Below, in pieces: positions 1-10,975 of a stretch of DNA of 49,000 nucleotides; the stretch's first letter is position 1; each line of letters opens with the position of its first letter. The notes below the pieces were generated by a model. The model ran no database searches and was not told the DNA's origin. It saw only the letters and a list, made by a program, of their open reading frames with translations. Origin of the DNA: Chrysomallon squamiferum. Taxonomy: Eukaryota; Mollusca; Gastropoda; Neomphalida; Peltospiridae. The DNA lies in NCBI GenBank assembly GCA_012295275.1, contig CM022678.1, positions 8,539,678 through 8,588,677 of the forward strand, read 5' to 3'. A program made the translations under genes and the position numbers.

Positions 1-1239
1 TCCACAATCACATCTATTACTTCTACTATTATTTCAAAACTATATATATAAAAATATTCCTCACTCTTAGGAAACTGTTTCTCAAGTCTGATGAAAATGC
101 TAGCTACAAATATATAATGAAAAACAGAAAACAAAATAATAATGAAATATTTATTTGAACAAGAAAAAGAAAAGATCAACATCAAATCTACTTTTTCATA
201 TGAAAAAGATAATTTTAGAAAAGCCTCAACAAAATTCATAATTAAAAATTTAGAAAAACATGGTCTAAGATGTACCTGAACTTCCAAATTAAAATTTATT
301 TAAAATGTTTCAACAGGTTTTAAAGTGCTGAGACTGCTATAAAACATAAATGTACCAAGATTTCTGATTGTCAAGTGAAAGTATGTTAATAAAACAAAAT
401 AAAAGAATACCAAGACATTTGGATAGAAAAAAATTTAAGATGTACTAAACAAGTTGACCTATAATGTAATCTGCAAATTAATCATTAAGAAAATATCTTC
501 CAAACAACATATCTTCTTCCATTTTATGTTTTATTAGCATACTTTTTCAAAAATCTTTACCAGTACATTAATAAAAAAATAATCATAATAATAAAATTAT
601 CTCCCTTGAGCTATACAATTTGTTTTTTTTTTTAAAGCAGTAAATCAAGGATTTCTACATCAGTCAATTTTAAAAAATAATTTCTTTTTCACACACTTGA
701 CTGTCTGGTCCAAACATTCTGTCCACTGGTCTATGTCTGACTGTATCTTGCATGAATGACACTTTGAATCTGAAATCACAGTTTCACAGATTTATAAATT
801 CTTCAGAAAGTGCAGTCCACATAACAGGTAACTTTTTTTTTCAGTCCTTCATATTTGTTGTGAAGATATTTTATCTTCTGCTGTTTCTTCTGTTTAGTTT
901 GTTCAGTACAGTGAGAAAACTTGAAGAACTGGGAGATAAACACAACAAGTCACTTAGAATCAATGTCACTTCTCACATTTTCTTTCATTCTCAAAACAAG
1001 TTTATGAAAAAGGACCCTGAAAAAAATAAAATAAATATTATTAATTACAATAATAGTCAGAGTTGTATAAACAATATTATACAATTTACCATGAAAGTAG
1101 ATATGAGTCAAATGGGATGGGTTATGACTTAATTATTTTCATGACTTTTTACTTACTGTTAAAAAGACATTTATTCCATGGACAAAATCAATTTACTTTA
1201 GCATTGTATTTATTTCATTTTCACTTTATTTATTTTCAT
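1..1239. other. AT-rich non-coding stretch
   Basis: No gene recognised. The stretch is A/T-rich with short homopolymer runs. The longest frame (752-1132, plus) has low-complexity composition, no family resemblance and no convincing splice borders, so I treat it as chance. Confidence 0.6.
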
Positions 1240-1520
1240 TGTTAATCATTTCATTTAGTTCAGTTCAGTTCAGTTCAGTTCATTCATTCATTGTATTGTA
1301 TTTATTGTATTGTATTCTATTGTATTATTGTATTGCATTATTATTTGATTTATTTGATTGCATTGCATTTATTATTTCATTTCATTTTATTGTATTTCAC
1401 ATTTCATTTCATTTCATTTTATTTCACAGCACCCCACTACATTTCATTTAATTTCATTTCAGTGTATAATCATATATCATTTCATTTCATTGATTTCACT
1501 GTATTTGCTTTGATTCCCTT
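1240..1520. repeat. compound pentanucleotide satellite, GTTCA / TGTAT / ATTTC type
   Basis: About 280 bp made of drifting 5-bp repeats: first GTTCA copies, then TGTAT/TGCAT-like copies, then ATTTC copies mixed with ATTTT. The two overlapping Phe/His/Ile-rich frames here are products of the 5-bp period, not genes. Confidence 0.8.
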
Positions 1521-1590
1521 CAATTCACTGATATGTATGTAGGTATATGGAGGTTTTAATGTGTGTCAATCTTTGCATGTACATCTGTTG

Positions 1591-1591
<1 letters not shown>

Positions 1592-1683
<92 letters not shown>
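1592..1683. repeat. (TG)n microsatellite
   Basis: About 46 uninterrupted TG dinucleotides. It lies immediately 3' of the donor site of the EGF exon at 1704-1822, inside its downstream intron on the minus strand. Confidence 0.95.
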
Positions 1684-1684
<1 letters not shown>

Positions 1685-1703
1685 TATGTTAATATATATC
1701 TAC

Positions 1704-1822
1704 CTCTACAAGTAATTTTGTCAGTTTCCCACTTATAAACATCCATACAGGAACATGTATAGCCTCCATCTTAGTAGTTTTAGTTCTGAGTATAAATATT
1801 GTTGAGTTACATTCATTTATAT
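1704..1822 (-). pseudogene. Ca-binding EGF exon, frame-broken
   Basis: On the minus strand, after a TTTTTTCAG acceptor, the reading with G from the previous exon gives DINEC, the N-terminal Ca-binding signature of cbEGF domains (extracellular adhesion or matrix proteins). The second half, GGYTCSCMDVYKWETDKITC, is a good EGF C-terminal half but sits in another frame. The exon ends at a GTAGAT donor. Its length is 119 nt, one short of the 120 expected for a phase 1-1 exon. Seen: signature halves in different frames. Inferred: a 1-nt loss plus drift in the middle. A sequencing error cannot be excluded for one exon, but two sister exons are also broken. Confidence 0.7.
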
Positions 1823-2348
1823 CTGAAAAAATAAATCATATCTCAATAATTAACAATTAAACATATTCCTACATTTTGACAAGTTTCTGAAATTATTCAA
1901 ATATCATTTACACAGAAATTATTTATAAGAAATATATGGATTAACCAAAATTTAAGATTCATAGATTCTGAGAGGTTTTGAGCAGTTTATAAAATTAGTC
2001 AGGTTTGATATAACTATTATTAATAAAAATAAAAATTATTCCAAGACCTTGACAAGTTTCTGAAATACTATTAACTGCTTTGAATTTTTTTTAATTCCAG
2101 AAAAGAGAAGTTTAACTTAACTATTTGAATAGCACAAAAGCTACTAATGCATACCCAAGCTACAAACTGATTGTTGATTATATAATGATTGTTGATTATT
2201 AATAATAATAATAATAAAAAACAACTGATAATGGTAGAAATGCTGTCCATTCAGATTCAAAGAGATAACACTTACACTGGAAATATGAATAAACTAAGAA
2301 TGCTTGAAGTGAACAATTTAACCTGAGAACCAGATAGAACTGACTCAC
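1823..2348. other. intron-like AT-rich spacer
   Basis: It lies between two EGF exons on the minus strand. It contains a short (AAT)n tract near 2201-2216. No other coding signal was seen. Confidence 0.5.
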
Positions 2349-2465
2349 CTGAGCATGTTTTGTTGTCTGAATTCAAGGTAAACATTTCTACACAAACACT
2401 GCTCCACTGTGTCATGCATCCTGCAGCCCTGTTCACACGAACTGTTCACTGCAGCACTGTCACAA
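2349..2465 (-). CDS. EGF-like domain exon (intact)
   Basis: Minus-strand exon between a TTATGTTCAG acceptor and a CAG/GTGAGT donor. It is 117 nt (1 + 38 codons + 2), phase 2 at both ends, with no internal stop. Cysteines are spaced as in EGF modules: CDSAAVNSSCEQGC, then EQCLCRNVYLEF, with the aromatic/Leu residues usual after the C-x-C pair. This is the only member of the local EGF exon group that reads through intact. Its phase (2-2) differs from its neighbours (1-1), so exons from more than one module type, or missing exons, must lie between. Confidence covers the EGF fold, not a gene name. Confidence 0.6.
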
Positions 2466-3458
2466 CTGAACATAAAATATTTTTATAACTTTATTATATT
2501 TTGTCACAACAAAATAATTTAGTTTTTTATCACATTCTGGTACAAATGAAAATAAAATTGTTTATAATTTTATCACATTTTGTCACAATTAAAATAAAAT
2601 TAAAATATTTTATAATTTGTAACCAATGTGACAAGAACAAATGTAGCTTTTCTCAGTTTAGTACAAGAATGATACCAAACACTCATTGAACAATTTAAAA
2701 AAATGATCTTTTACATGAATGAATGAATGATGAAGGTGGTGACAGTGAACAAATGAGGAAGGTAAAGAGTGAATGGATGAATGAATGAATTAATAAATAT
2801 CTGTTTAATAAAAGTTTAATTATCAGTTGTAAAACATGATTTTTATTTTTATCTTTAATTACTTTTGTTGGTAATGTTCCTAAAAATTAATGGACTCAAA
2901 CTGCAAAAATAAAGTTAGCTCATACCAAACAGGGTTTGTTTTGTTTCTTTTTGTTGTTGTTTTTAAGAACGTTAATTTCTTAATCACTGAAACCTGATTT
3001 TCTGTGTTAAGTAAACATTCTCTTAATTTTGATTAAAAAATTATTAACAAGTATAAAATGATATTTTTATTATTATATTTATTTATTATATTTTAAGGCA
3101 GAAAAAGTTAATTTTGTGAATGAGGTATTAATTAACTATGTAATTTTTCAGTTTTAAAACATCAATTCTGTTTTCTTTGGTAATTAAAATCACAAAAATA
3201 TGTACAAAATTCATCAATCATTTGTATCGTTTAACTATTTTTTAGACTATAACTATTTATTAAGTAATAAGAAATCATTTGTAACATATAAATATTTCAT
3301 AAATAATAAGAAATTATTTGTTACATATAACTGTTTATTAAATTATACAAATTATTTCTAACATATAACTGTTTATTAAATAAAACATTATAATTTGAAC
3401 TTGTTACCACATTTTTAATATTGAGTAATTAACTATTTATTAAGTTTATCCTACTCAC
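2466..3458. other. intron-like AT-rich spacer with short GAAT repeats
   Basis: It contains a small (GAAT)n patch around 2716-2795 and related ACATATAACTRTTTATTAA motifs repeated between about 3285 and 3440. No gene was recognised. Confidence 0.5.
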
Positions 3459-3627
3459 CTCCACATTCATCTGACAAGTTGTGATATCCTGTCTTCCACT
3501 CAAATGATAGGAGACTGGCAGGTTTTTGCAGTTGCTGTTTGCTTGACATGAAACTGTTGAAACACTACATTCATCTCTGTTGTTTTCACATCACACACCA
3601 CCCAGCCAGCTTTACACTGACAATGGT
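3459..3627 (-). pseudogene. EGF exon (1.5 modules), frame-broken
   Basis: Minus strand: acceptor TTTTTCCCTCTCAG, donor GAG/GTGAGT, 169 nt. The first part reads HCQCKAGW, the C-terminal half of one EGF module. The second part reads DECSVSTVSCQANSNCKN, the N-terminal half of a Ca-binding EGF module, but one frame away. No single frame covers both halves and each frame meets a stop. The strong splice sites and well-kept cysteine spacing point to recent decay, or to an indel error in the assembly. Confidence 0.65.
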
Positions 3628-3867
3628 CTGAGAGGGAAAAATAAAATCCAATTTGAAAATAAATAAATTAAATTAAAATCAAATTTTTGTGTTAGTATTT
3701 ATTATAAAACAAAATTTATAAAATTAAATTAAAAGTATAATCTAAATATAAAAATTTCTAATTTTACAGAATAAGTTGCTTCAGATTTCAAAATATAATT
3801 ATGTTTATAAAATATTTAAAAATTTATTTTTACATTATTGTATTTTGTAATGAGAAATTCTGCTTAC

Positions 3868-3992
3868 TAACACATGTTGTCTGATCATTTTCAAGTTTCT
3901 TCCCAGCCAGACAGGAACAAGTGAATCCACTGATTCTGTTATGAGTGTGTACTTAGTAATACTGACATCAGTTGATGTACACTCATTTATAT
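3868..3992 (-). pseudogene. Ca-binding EGF exon, frame-broken
   Basis: Minus strand: the acceptor follows a long TAA tract, the donor is TTA/GTAAGC, and the length is 125 nt. The 5' half reads DINECTSTDVS and the 3' half GFTCSCLAGKKLENDQTTCV, which are the two halves of a textbook cbEGF domain. The halves are in different frames. As in the exon at 1704-1822, the length is one nucleotide short of a multiple of three for a phase 1-1 exon. Reading order on the minus strand is 3992, 3627, 2465, 1822. Confidence 0.7.
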
Positions 3993-3993
3993 C

Positions 3994-3995
3994 TA

Positions 3996-4047
<52 letters not shown>

Positions 4048-4058
4048 TAATAATAATA
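3994..4058. repeat. (TAA)n microsatellite
   Basis: About 15 TAA units plus an imperfect tail, directly upstream (minus-strand sense) of an EGF exon acceptor. It replaces the usual polypyrimidine tract by TTA repeats. Confidence 0.9.
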
Positions 4059-4306
4059 GTAATATAATTATTATTATTGTTATTAAGAAAGAGGGATGTC
4101 TATCATTTAATAAGGGTACAGACTATAATTGACATCAAATATTTCTGTCTCCAACAATCTGCTGACCGCGTGACTGACACAGATAAAATACTTCTTAAAA
4201 TAAATCTTCTGTTATCTTTGTTGTATTCAAGGTAATACAGGGTACAGAGGAAAAACTTGGTTCAATCGCTCAATGCAATTTAAAATATATAAAATAAAAT
4301 TCAAGT

Positions 4307-4308
<2 letters not shown>

Positions 4309-4360
<52 letters not shown>
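4309..4360. repeat. (TAA)n microsatellite
   Basis: About 17 TAA units. It creates a poly-Tyr frame on the minus strand that is not a gene. Confidence 0.9.
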
Positions 4361-4835
4361 GTAAAATGCTTATTTCAATATTTGTGAAAACAAGGACTTT
4401 TTCATCTGAGACAAGACAGGCAGCCCTTGCACTTTTTGCTTTGATAGGTACACTACAGTTCAAAGAAAACAAACTACTAACCTTTCTCATACTTTTTTCT
4501 AGTAGTAACCATAGTGATATAAACTGCCTTCAGCTTTATGAGAAATCTGTTCCCATGTCAAACCCTGACTTCTACATTCTCAGTCTGAAACAAAAGTAAT
4601 TTATTATTTTAAAAATGTTTTTGACTTGTTTCTAATCAGTTTTTTGTTTACCTCAATTTAATATTAATATAAACAACATTTAAAACAGCATGAGTTCAAA
4701 AATGATAATGACTTTATTTTATCATTTAAAAAATTAAATAAACAAACAATAATTATAGAATTAATTAATGATAGATATAAATCACTGTCTTTTCACTGTT
4801 AACTCATTGTTCACTAAACATACCTAATTAATAGT

Positions 4836-5107
4836 AACAAAATTAAAATAATATTAATATTAAAACATTCTCAGGTGGCATTAAGTAATTTATAAAATCT
4901 TGTAGTAAACTGAATTATTTGTCCATTATACCCAGCATCTGTTTACAAACATGTTGAGCACATCTCAGTGTCTGAGTCTGTACAAATTTCTCTTAACTGG
5001 CAGGACTGGAGAAGTCATGTTTTTCAATGAACGCTTCACTACACACATGGTCAAGTGGTCAACCTTGGTCTTTTTTCTGGTCAGCAGAAGACTTGTTTAT
5101 CCTGTAA
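4836..5107 (-). repeat. duplicated block, copy 1 (partner at 7690-7972)
   Basis: This block matches 7690-7972 over its length, with small indels. It includes the shared core around the sequence ATCTGTTTACAAACATGTTG and the shared end CTTGTTTATCCTGTA. On the minus strand both copies begin with an acceptor-like ..ACAG/GATAAACAAG. The donor-like GGACAG/GTAATT of copy 2 is GGACAA/ATAATT here, so this copy has lost it. All frames contain stops. It may be a decayed cysteine-containing exon or a non-coding repeat. Confidence 0.65.
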
Positions 5108-5454
5108 AGAGATAAATTACATTTATCATTGACAACCCTAATAAATAAATTGTAGATAAATTGTATATGGAGGGCAGGCTGTTTAGACTATGAGAGGATG
5201 GGACAGAAGCCAGTAACACAAACATAACAACTCAGCCAACAGAAACAAAAATATAGACCACAGCAACACAAGCCAACCTCTCACCAAGACAAACCAATTC
5301 AGTCAGTGCAATACAACAAGGGAGGAGGACAAGTCTTACAAAGCAAAAACAGTGTTGAGTAAATGTCAGTAAACTCTCTCATTTGTAAAAATACCCAAAA
5401 CAAAAATCATAAAGAAATAAGCCCTTAAGTTTTAAAAATAACAGAGATTAATGT

Positions 5455-6960
5455 GTGAGGTTTGGGAAGAAACCCACCTAATAATGTAATAAAGAAAAAT
5501 CCTTATAATAAGCTGCAAGAAAGGAAGTCAGAAAAGCCAGAAGAAGATATAAACAATCTGGTGGAAGCATACTGAAAGCTGACTTGAAGTATGAAGAGAA
5601 TCAGTATAAACAAACTCTAAACAGAGCTGTTAGGGAATATAGAACATATATTAAACAAAAAATGAAAATACTAAAAACTTCAAAACCCAACTTCAGTTGT
5701 GGTCAGTTCTAAACAGAAATAAACAGGGATGGTCAAAAGTGGATTGTCAATTGCTTCTTTATTTCATTTTTTCAAAACTATTAATTTCAATGTTGATGAA
5801 AATTTGCCTGATCATGTAACACCAACAGAAGAATAACACACTAATGATAAGAAACCACTAATGATATTTTGAACAAGACTTTTTCAGCCAAAGAAATATC
5901 TAGTGAAGAGACTCCACTGTAATTGATCAGCTGTAGAAGACTTTATTATCAGTGAACATGTTAATTATACTGCTAATGTAATGCTGCTTTTATATGTACT
6001 GTTAGTCTATTGTTTAATGTTATTCTTGACTCAGCAATTATACCATCCGATTGGTTAGTGGAACTCATCAAACCAATATGTAAAAATAAAGCTGCTCGAA
6101 AAGACCCTGAAAATTATACACATATCACATTATTAATTTGCTTAGGTAAATTATTTACATCTGTACTTAATTCTGGATTAAATATGTGTGCAGATGAAAC
6201 AAACCTGATTTCAGAAAATCAAGCTGGATTTCGTTAAAATTATTCAATGACAGACCATATATTTTCTTTATACTCGCTAATTATTTTAACGAACAAATGT
6301 AAAAAGAAATAGTATTGTGCTTTTATAGATTTTGAGAAAGTGTTTGATTATGGAATAAGTTAATTAGGTCTGGTATAAATGGAAAATGTTTTATTGTCTT
6401 AGTAAATATGTATGAAGATACTAAGGCTAGAATTACAGCAAACGGTTTGTTACCTGATAGTTTTAATTGTGAAATTGGTGTCAGGCAAAGAGAAAAAAAA
6501 ATAACCATTTTTATTCTTCTGTTTTTCTAAAAGACTTAGACAAATTTCTTATAGTTAATAAGGCAAATGGACTAGAATCAATTACAACATGTAGTGAAGA
6601 ATTTAATGTTTATTTAAAGTCTTTTTCTTATTCTTATGTTGATGATAAAAAACCCTGTTAGAAGAATCAACTGATGCTCTACAACATAATCTTAACATTT
6701 TTTTATTTTTACTCCTGACTATGGACACCTTAAAGTTAATACAAATAAAAAAAAAAATAATGATTTTCTGTAAAAAAAAACAAACTAGTAACTATTACAC
6801 TTAACAAAACTTTAGCAATTGTTTTTGAAACTGAGGAAAACAACTAATAAATTTGAATAAATGGGAATAGTAGCTGAAAACATATCAACAATAATTATGT
6901 AAAAACAAAAGTAAAAAAAGTATAAAAATGATTACCTGTAATATTAACAATGATGACGTA
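5455..6960 (+). mobile_element. degenerate LINE (non-LTR retrotransposon), reverse transcriptase remnant
   Basis: The fragment covers the linker and reverse transcriptase of a LINE polyprotein. In order, in shifting frames: a basic linker (ARRRYKQSGGS-like at about 5520-5570, NRAVREYRTYIKQKMK at about 5620-5665); then IPSDWLVELIKPICKNKAAR, KDPENYTHITLL, LGKLFTSVLNSGLN and ENQAGFR (6010-6237); then CAFIDFEKVFDY (about 6318-6352), GVRQ-like residues near 6476, and YVDD, a variant of the YADD polymerase motif (about 6637-6648). Many stops and frameshifts remain, so it is dead. The endonuclease is not recognisable upstream, although 5150-5455 may be older LINE sequence. The pattern is known of molluscan LINEs; clade not assigned. 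It sits between the two copies of the 4.8/7.7-kb block. Confidence 0.85.
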
Positions 6961-7250
6961 AAAATAAAAAAATAAAAGATTTATTTTCATATTCATGTAT
7001 ATTTTTAAAATTGAGTATTAGTGTGTGTAGCAAAGATACCAACTGTTTAATAAAAAACAAATAAAAAAAACAAGTTGATTCCTACATAAATATAGATCAA
7101 CATATAAAGTATCTATACTTTTCTTATATTTGTATAATATATAATGTTTTTAAAAAAACAAATACTGTAGATTAAATACTGAGGATTTGTAACAAGGTGT
7201 AGTTAAACTGTATTAACTTAGAACATGACAGTCAAACACAAAACTCTTAC
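6961..7250. other. AT-rich spacer
   Basis: No coding signal, RNA gene or clear element end was seen between the LINE remnant and the next exon-like segment. Confidence 0.4.
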
Positions 7251-7347
7251 ATTAACTAGTTTCCTGCTGTCTCTGTCTACAAGCCTCTTGGTGAGTAACC
7301 AGGTTGGCAGAACACTGTTGATGCTGAGATATGCAGCTACATTTGCC
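7251..7347 (-). pseudogene. cysteine-rich exon-like segment
   Basis: Minus strand: acceptor TTTTGTTTTAG, strong donor AAT/GTAAGAG, 97 nt. One frame is open across it (ANVAAYLSINSVLPTW...). A second frame is rich in Cys (KCSCISQHQQCSANL...EACRQRQQ) with EGF-like spacing, but ends in TAA one base before the donor. Which frame was used cannot be decided from one copy. Its position beside the duplicated 4.8/7.7-kb block suggests it belongs to the same decayed EGF-type gene. Confidence 0.35.
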
Positions 7348-7689
7348 CTAAAACAAAAAATAAAGTAAGTAAATTTCAAAAACAGTAAATACTGTAACAT
7401 TACAATATTTGCTTGTTACCATTGTTGAAAATCTACTTTCTTATTTTATTTCTTATTATTATGTGCTATTATCATCATCATCATTATAATTCATCTTTTT
7501 CTTCTTATTATTGTTTTCAATTTTATTATTACTATGATTATGATTATTATTATTATTATTAATATTTATTGATGCAAAAAATTTAAATTTGTATGAAAAC
7601 AATATCCGCATATCCCTTTTTTCAAAATCATATTTATTTTATATACATGTTCATCATAATACATATTATTATTTACAAATAAACAATAA

Positions 7690-7972
7690 AATTATATATA
7701 ATATTAATATTGTAACATTGAGATGGCATTATGTAACTTATAAAAGCTGGTAGTAAACTGAATTACCTGTCCATTATACACAGCATCTGTTTACAAACAT
7801 GTTGAGCACATCTGAGTGAGTGAGTCTGTACAAATGTCTCTTAACAGCCAGCTGTGGAGAAGTGATTGCTTTTCACTGAACTGTGCACTACACACATGGT
7901 CAAGTGGTCATCTTTGGCCTGACAGAACCTGGCCTTTTTTCTGGACAGAAGAGGGCTTGTTTATCCTGTATC
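7690..7972 (-). repeat. duplicated block, copy 2 (partner at 4836-5107)
   Basis: This is the better kept copy. Minus-strand acceptor-like border at 7965/7966 and donor-like GGACAG/GTAATT at 7767/7766 enclose 199 nt. No frame is free of stops, so it is either non-coding or an exon with frameshifts. Confidence 0.6.
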
Positions 7973-8671
7973 AATAAAATTAGTTTACTTCTGCCATGTC
8001 GAGCAAATTTGTCATAATTTCAGATTTGAGTCGTTTGTTTTTAAGATTGCGCTATAAAAATTAAAATCCAGATTAAAAAAATCAACGTCTTTCACGTTTA
8101 AAGCTATTCCTATTTGAAACAGAGTATCACAACCTTCCTGTCTGTCTACTAAAAATCAAATTCAAAATGTTAATGCCATTTAACAATACTATAAACATTT
8201 CACACTGATATGACAGATGAGTATCAGACTTGTGAGGAGGCGCAAGCAAACAAGGACAATGTTTGTGATGTAGTTACTCTGTAACTGATGATTATAGTAA
8301 TAATATCTCATTATGGGAAAAAGTGAAGAAGACAAAATCTCAAATAAGATATATTGATGCTTTTTCCCACTCACTCAAGTACACACAATTACACTGAGTC
8401 AAAAGCTACTTCAAACTCTTTATTACATTTATAAGTCATACAAAATTTGAAAGGTTTACGTCAGACACCCATTTCTACCATCTTCTTGTGTGGTCATGCT
8501 AAAACTGGAAATATCAGCTTCTTCTATGCCAGTTATTTTTACTACCCTTAACTACCCTTAACTTCAGATCTTAAATTACAGATTTGTATCTTGAAGATTA
8601 TTAAAAGCCAGAAATAAATTGTTAGTAATGCAACAAAAACTATTTACAAAGATAAGAAAACTTTTAAAAAC

Positions 8672-8703
<32 letters not shown>

Positions 8704-9179
8704 GATTAAAAAAGCTAAATTAATAAAATATAATAAATAAATAAATTTTTAAATAATAAACTTTTATAAAAAAAAATTTTTAAAAAAAAAAAACAACAAC
8801 AATAATAAAATAAACCACTGAAAACACATACAATTTTAAAACAATTCAGTTAAAAAAAAAAAAATCTTAAATAAACTCATAGTAGAGAAAAATATTTAAA
8901 TTTATTCAATAAGGACATTAGTAAATATCTAAAAATGAATAAAATAAAAAATTGGAAAAAAAAAAAAAAAAAAAAAAAACAAAATTACAAAAACCAAAAG
9001 AAAAAGTATAAAAGAAAAAAATTAAACCTACTGCACAGTAATGATAAAAAATTACACACACTCTTGTATCAGGTTTATAAATCAGAAATAACTTTTAACA
9101 AGACAAAAATGATAAATAATATAAATAAAAAAAAAAGTGAAAACCTATATTTTAAGTCTGCTTATGTAACAATATTTTT
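7973..9179. other. AT-rich spacer, partly homologous to 17840-18260
   Basis: The pieces around 8490-8545 and 8565-8640 match 17930-17975 and 18150-18240. They mark the left part of the A/B segmental duplication. A-rich tracts lie at 8674-8705 and 8956-8980. The Lys-rich frame at 8935-9192 is a by-product of poly-A and is not accepted as a gene. Confidence 0.5.
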
Positions 9180-9640
9180 CTTAATGTCCTAATTATCTCA
9201 TTTAAATTTTCATTAATAATGTAATCAACTGTAATTAAATTTTGTTTGTTCTAATACATACATTTTGAACACAAATCTTGTAAAATATCAAAAAAGTCGT
9301 TATAAAATTAATTATATTTTTACAAAATTTAAAACTCTAAATAAAGAGCGTTTTAATAGTAAACATAATCAGAATTTTACATATTGTAACTATTTCCTTA
9401 CTCTATTGACAAGACAATGTATTAAAAGAAGCACAATTTATAAAAAAACACACCAAAAAACAACAATTTTTACACATATTTTCATAACCAGTAACATAAA
9501 TATATTTTAAACCTTTCGACACATAATTAAATAATATGATATTTGTGTCATTATTATTTTTTTAATTAGAGAAAAATATTCTTCTCAAATGTGTTGATAG
9601 TTAATAAAAATAAATATTAAACTTCTAATCTGTGTCTTTT
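9180..9640 (-). repeat. 3' flank of locus A, homologous to 17290-17490 and 19580-19870
   Basis: Shared strings such as CTCATTTAAATTTTCATTAAT (split by one base difference between copies) and TTTTGACACATAATTAAATAAT align this region with the intron DNA between the C-terminal exons of locus B. It contains no open exon. Confidence 0.55.
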
Positions 9641-9681
9641 TAATTTGCACTCACATCTGAACTTTTAACTTTAATTATTTT

Positions 9682-9728
9682 TGAATTATATTGGATATCT
9701 ATAATGTCTGGACATTTCTTATGCATTT
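9682..9728 (-). pseudogene. locus A remnant of the kinase C-terminal helical exon
   Basis: It is aligned by flanks with the locus B exon 19945-19994: the same downstream TATATCATCAGAATAAAC-type context lies on its upstream side. The acceptor survives in weakened form (TTCAAG). The donor AAG/GTCAGT of locus B is AAA/ATAATT here, so splicing out of this exon is not expected. The residues have drifted (MHKKCPDIIDIQYNSK). Confidence 0.4.
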
Positions 9729-9774
9729 CTTGAAAAAAAAAAAAATGTATATCATCAGAATAAACAAATGTTAT

Positions 9775-9915
9775 ACCTTTCTGAATTTACTTTGCAACAT
9801 TAAATGCCAATTTTGAGTTTGTTAATCCCAGTGTTTGTTAGTTTACAAACTAACGGAACTTCACCTAATTTACAATACAGCTTCTAAAGAGCCCATGGAC
9901 GTCTGCATACTATCT
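9775..9915. repeat. dispersed repeat, copy 1 (partner at 16963-17105)
   Basis: About 140 bp shared with 16963-17105, in the same orientation: CTTTCTGAATT..CTTTGCAAC at one end and GTGGACGTCTGC / ATGGACGTCTGC at the other. The partner lies directly upstream of the proposed 5' exon of locus A, so this copy may be a duplicated promoter-side segment of a lost neighbour gene. Confidence 0.6.
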
Positions 9916-10015
9916 TGTATTTTCTAGTAATTAATAACATGTTCAATCCAAGCCCCACACTGCTGAATCATTAAAGTTGTTGACATATCTCTTGGAATTC
10001 TCCTAATTTCTCACC

Positions 10016-10116
10016 TGATGTTTTCCACAGAACTCCGTAAAATCCAAACTTCTTGTGCACTTCCACTGCGACTGTTCCAACTGAGTCCTAACGTCCTGCT
10101 ACACCCAACCATTCAC
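10016..10116 (-). pseudogene. exon-like segment of unknown origin
   Basis: Minus strand: good acceptor TCCATTTTCAG, good donor CAG/GTGAGA, 101 nt. One frame reads EWLGVAGR, a TAG stop, then DSVGTVAVEVHKKFGFYG. It does not match the kinase exons of locus B, and this stretch has no counterpart there. The HKKFGFYG part faintly recalls DNA-binding regions of Tc1-type transposases, but that is too weak to name. It may be an insertion into locus A. Confidence 0.3.
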
Positions 10117-10483
10117 CTGAAAATGGAAATAAAACATTAATTTAAGTCTTTAAAATTGCACTGCTTTTTCTGGACTATGTTACAGTATTATCCGATCAAT
10201 TTATCATATCTATGTAGATACAACAATGTAAGAACAATTTCTTCAACAACACTGAAGAAACCATTAAACTGTGAAGTGGAAGTTTGAACATATATTAAAT
10301 ACAGATTGTACATTGCTTTAGTATGATGAGTAACAAAAGAAAAAATAATAGTTGTAAAAATGAGAAACAAAAGCAATATTATTAATAACAGCAACAACAA
10401 TAAGAGTGTCATCAACAAAGAAGGTAATAATAATTACTGATGATTGTTTTTAATTTTTTTATCATCAAAAATACATCTTTGAA

Positions 10484-10541
10484 AAGATGACAAACACAAA
10501 AAGATGACAAATACAAAAAGATGACAAATACAAAAAGATCA
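10484..10541. repeat. 18-bp tandem repeat, about 3.5 copies
   Basis: The unit is AAAAAGATGACAAATAC plus one base. The homologous site in locus B (around 22286) has a single unit, so the expansion happened only in locus A. Confidence 0.8.
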
Positions 10542-10975
10542 CGTTCAGTCTGCTGTTCTTATTTCTTTTATGAAACATTTTCTATTTTTTAATCTTTTCA
10601 CTGATATGGTTGAAACAATTAGTTCAATCAACTTTATTTTTAAATCTAAAGATAAAATCACATTTACGAAATAGGTTATCTGTTTTATAAAACTGACAGT
10701 GCTTGATGCTGAAAATGAGATCTTATGAATCAAATCGGGGATTAAATTGCATTACTCACTTTTGAGTTGCCACTGAAAATTTTCTTTGTAATTTTTTTTT
10801 TTTTTTTTTGTCAGACTTAAAAATGCTTCAGTAAAAACGATTATAATAAAAATAAAATTTTATTTACATACATTGATGTTTTTCTAAAAAGTTTCTCTAA
10901 TCTCTATTCATATAGTTAAGTTTATTCTGAATTTTCAGTGGTTTTAATTAGACACATTTTTACAGCCACACAATC

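Noticed and set aside
8935-9192. Lys-rich 85-codon frame
   Set aside because: Generated by poly-A runs in AT-rich spacer; no conservation with the matching part of locus B.
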